This document shows positions 62,254-64,000 of a DNA stretch of 64,000 nucleotides, one piece after another. The notes under the pieces were generated by a model. That model was not told where the DNA came from. It did no database searches and saw only the letters and a list, made by a program, of their open reading frames with translations. Position numbers and translations under genes: made by a program. Source of the DNA: Actinomycetota bacterium (GTDB lineage Bacteria > Actinomycetota > Thermoleophilia > Gaiellales > Gaiellaceae); NCBI GenBank assembly GCA_003162055.1, contig PMNA01000034.1, forward strand, positions 1,010 to 65,009, given 5' to 3'. Numbering within the stretch: the stretch's first letter is position 1; every line of letters starts with the position of its first letter.

Positions 62254-63315
62254 TCAGGAAGAGGTCGCTTCGCCCTCCGCCGCCGGCGCGTCGATGCGCT
62301 CGACGAAGGAAGGAAGATCGATGCCCTCGGAAGACCTGATCCAGGCTCGCTCGAAGTCGTAGTTGTAGGTGAGCCGGGTGCCCTTCGGCAAGAGGCGGCG
62401 CAGACCGGCAAGCGTCTTGCCCAGCTCAGCGAATTCGATGAAGCAGGGCTCGCCGAGGCCCGATCCGGCAAAGCGCGGCGGTACATTTTCCTTCTCGCTG
62501 TAGAGGGGCATGTCTCCCTCCAGCAGCTCGACGTCGGCCGGGATATAGAGCCCGGTTCCGGCAACGGGGTCATCCGCCGCCACTGACGTCGCAGGCGCAG
62601 CCTCGGCTACCGGCCCGGGCACAGCTTCGGCCGCCGGCACCGCTTCGGGCACCGCTTCGGGCACCGCTACAGGCTCGATTGCCGCTACTTCCGCGGGCAC
62701 GACCTCAGCGCCCGTCTCGGCGGTGGCCTCGGGTGCGACCGGCAGCTCGGGAGCGGGCGCTTCCGCAACCGCCTCAGCGGCCACCTCGGGCGCGGCCTCC
62801 GGCATCCCGCCGGCCACGATCTCGGGCGACTGCGGCGTTACGGGGACGACCGCTTCCTCGACGGCCTGAGGAACTTCCTGCTCGGGAGTGAACGTCCAGG
62901 ACGGCACTTCGGCGCTCGGTTCCTCGTGGATGAAAGGCTCGCCGCCAGCGACCGAGGCGAAGTCGGCGCTCTGGTCGGGCTCGGGATAGGGGGCAGCAGA
63001 GGCCGCCTCGGCGCTCTCTGTGTACTCGTAAGCCTCCGGGCCTACGGCTTCCCAGCTGCCGTCGGTCGCCTGGCGCCAGCCCGGATACGGATCGGCAACC
63101 TGCTCGGGATACTGGTCGGCAATGCCTTCGCCGCTCTGCTCCTCGTCCGGCTGCTCGGCTCCGGCAACTCCCTCTCCGGCCTCGCCCTCGCTCGGCAGGC
63201 GCACGAAAAGGCCGCGGCGGAAGCTCTCGCGCACCGTCGGGCGCGGCGGCAACTCCCCTCTACCTTCCAGCCCGGGGGGCTCGGGAACCTGTCCTTCGTC
63301 GCCTTGATCGCTCAT
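62254..63315 (-). CDS. Pro/Ala/Glu-rich disordered protein with a small C-terminal domain
   Basis: 353 residues. The first ~65 are acidic and Gly/Pro-rich; a short WRQATDGSWEAVGPEAY segment near residue 80-96 looks ordered. Residues ~150-255 are a low-complexity run of Pro, Ala, Glu and Val (APEVAAEAVAEAPAPELPVA), likely an extended linker. The last ~95 residues form a compact domain with one Cys and aromatic residues (GLGEPCFIEFAELGKTLAGL, LTYNYDFERAWIRSSEG). There is no signal peptide or membrane helix. I do not recognise the domain. It ends just before the trp promoter. Confidence 0.7.
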   Translation of the reverse strand: MSDQGDEGQVPEPPGLEGRGELPPRPTVRESFRRGLFVRLPSEGEAGEGVAGAEQPDEEQSGEGIADQYPEQVADPYPGWRQATDGSWEAVGPEAYEYTESAEAASAAPYPEPDQSADFASVAGGEPFIHEEPSAEVPSWTFTPEQEVPQAVEEAVVPVTPQSPEIVAGGMPEAAPEVAAEAVAEAPAPELPVAPEATAETGAEVVPAEVAAIEPVAVPEAVPEAVPAAEAVPGPVAEAAPATSVAADDPVAGTGLYIPADVELLEGDMPLYSEKENVPPRFAGSGLGEPCFIEFAELGKTLAGLRRLLPKGTRLTYNYDFERAWIRSSEGIDLPSFVERIDAPAAEGEATSS

Positions 63316-63474
63316 GGAATGTTCGTCTTCTCCCTTGTCACGGCCGTGCGTGCTTGGTGCTGTATCGGCTCGTGTGGTCGGAAGCGTGAGTATCTATCGC
63401 TCGTTGTCGGTAAAGATAGAACGAAACAGGTAGATCATGAGAATAGAAGCTTGTCGCATTCGAGGAGGGGAGAG

Positions 63475-64000
63475 ATGACTAATTCGCGGCGCGATGATCC
63501 GGTTCGCCTGACGCGCATCTACACCCGCACGGGTGACGACGGCGATACGAGCCTCGGCGACGGGACGCGCACGAGCAAGACAGATCCGCTGATTGCGGCG
63601 CTCGGGTCGCTCGACGAGCTAAACGCCGCGATCGGCCTGGCGCTGGCGGCAGCCGTGCCCGAACGGCTGCGCTCGCCGCTGGAGGGTATTCAGAACGAGC
63701 TGTTCGATCTCGGCGCCGACCTCAGCGTTCCTCCGGCCGCAGGCTCGCGCGAGCGTCTGCGCATCGGTCAGGAGAGGATCGATGCGCTCGAGCGCCTCTG
63801 CGACGGGTTGAACGCCGAGCTCGAGCCGCTACGCAGCTTCGTTCTGCCCGGCGGCGGCGAGGCCGACGGGCGCCTGCACCTGGCGCGGGCCATCTGCCGC
63901 CGCGCCGAGCGGGACGTGCTCGTTGCGGCAGCCGAGCACGAGCAGAGTCCGCTCCTCGCGGTCTATCTGAACCGGCTCTCGGATCTGCTCTTCATCTTCG
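63475..64000 (+). CDS. Cob(I)alamin adenosyltransferase, PduO type (3' end missing)
   Basis: 175 residues are visible before the window edge; the family is ~180-195 long, so little is lost. The ATG has GAGGAGGGG upstream. The ATP-binding N-terminal motif TRTGDDGDTSLGDG and the helical-bundle motifs LGSLDELNAAIGLA and SFVLPGGGEADGRLHLARAICRRAER are those of PduO-type enzymes. It transfers adenosyl from ATP to cob(I)alamin, making coenzyme B12. No other cobalamin gene is in the window. Confidence 0.93.
   Translation, partial: MTNSRRDDPVRLTRIYTRTGDDGDTSLGDGTRTSKTDPLIAALGSLDELNAAIGLALAAAVPERLRSPLEGIQNELFDLGADLSVPPAAGSRERLRIGQERIDALERLCDGLNAELEPLRSFVLPGGGEADGRLHLARAICRRAERDVLVAAAEHEQSPLLAVYLNRLSDLLFIF

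Overview
The window looks like chromosomal DNA of a high-GC Gram-positive bacterium. A member of the Actinobacteria close to the Thermoleophilia (Gaiellales/Solirubrobacterales) is my best guess. The basis is the base composition, the NhaA-DsbA and TrpC-TrpF fusions, a DrrAB-type exporter, leaderless start signals and many lipoproteins. This is a judgement from content, not a computed placement. No rRNA gene, complete tRNA gene or CRISPR array was found.

Positions 1-11,000 are accessory: secreted or lipid-anchored proteins of unknown role (delta-60 repeat, Asp-box propeller, FG-GAP plus collagen-like), separated by non-coding repeats. One 251-bp direct repeat (2617-2867 and 5355-5605) carries the 3' half of a tRNA-Met(CAT) plus a terminator, with decayed relatives nearby. 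A second, 27-bp repeat occurs four times and brackets three consecutive genes (7661-10468).

Positions 11,000-34,000 are mostly housekeeping or transport: an NhaA-DsbA fusion, an orphan peptide-type solute-binding protein, an acyl-ACP thioesterase, a small-membrane-protein/methyltransferase/sulfatase operon, two ABC exporters, an aldo/keto reductase, an MFS exporter, phosphoketolase and a DUF421 protein. Two genes are broken: a QueG-like fragment with an in-frame stop, and a radical SAM gene with a one-base frameshift.

Positions 34,000-38,500 form one compact operon for a 2-oxoacid:ferredoxin oxidoreductase (gamma, delta, alpha, beta) headed by a GltD-like flavoprotein. Positions 38,700-47,200 hold a VIT1-type transporter, a CAP-domain protein and a surface-protein locus. 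In that locus three tandem small TasA/camelysin-like proteins sit beside two large secreted proteins, one ending in a seven-bladed RCC1 propeller. Positions 47,500-49,300 encode an ACT-domain protein, peptide deformylase and superoxide dismutase.

Positions 49,357-55,800 are the most unusual part: three tandem ~675-residue proteins, each made of two fused LacI-type ligand-binding domains without a visible DNA-binding domain, and a relic of a fourth. Positions 55,858-62,234 carry a full trp operon (E, small ORF, G, D, CF, B, A) with a recognisable promoter, a Trp-rich leader peptide and an intrinsic attenuator. A Pro/Ala/Glu-rich protein and a PduO-type cobalamin adenosyltransferase, cut by the window edge, close the window.
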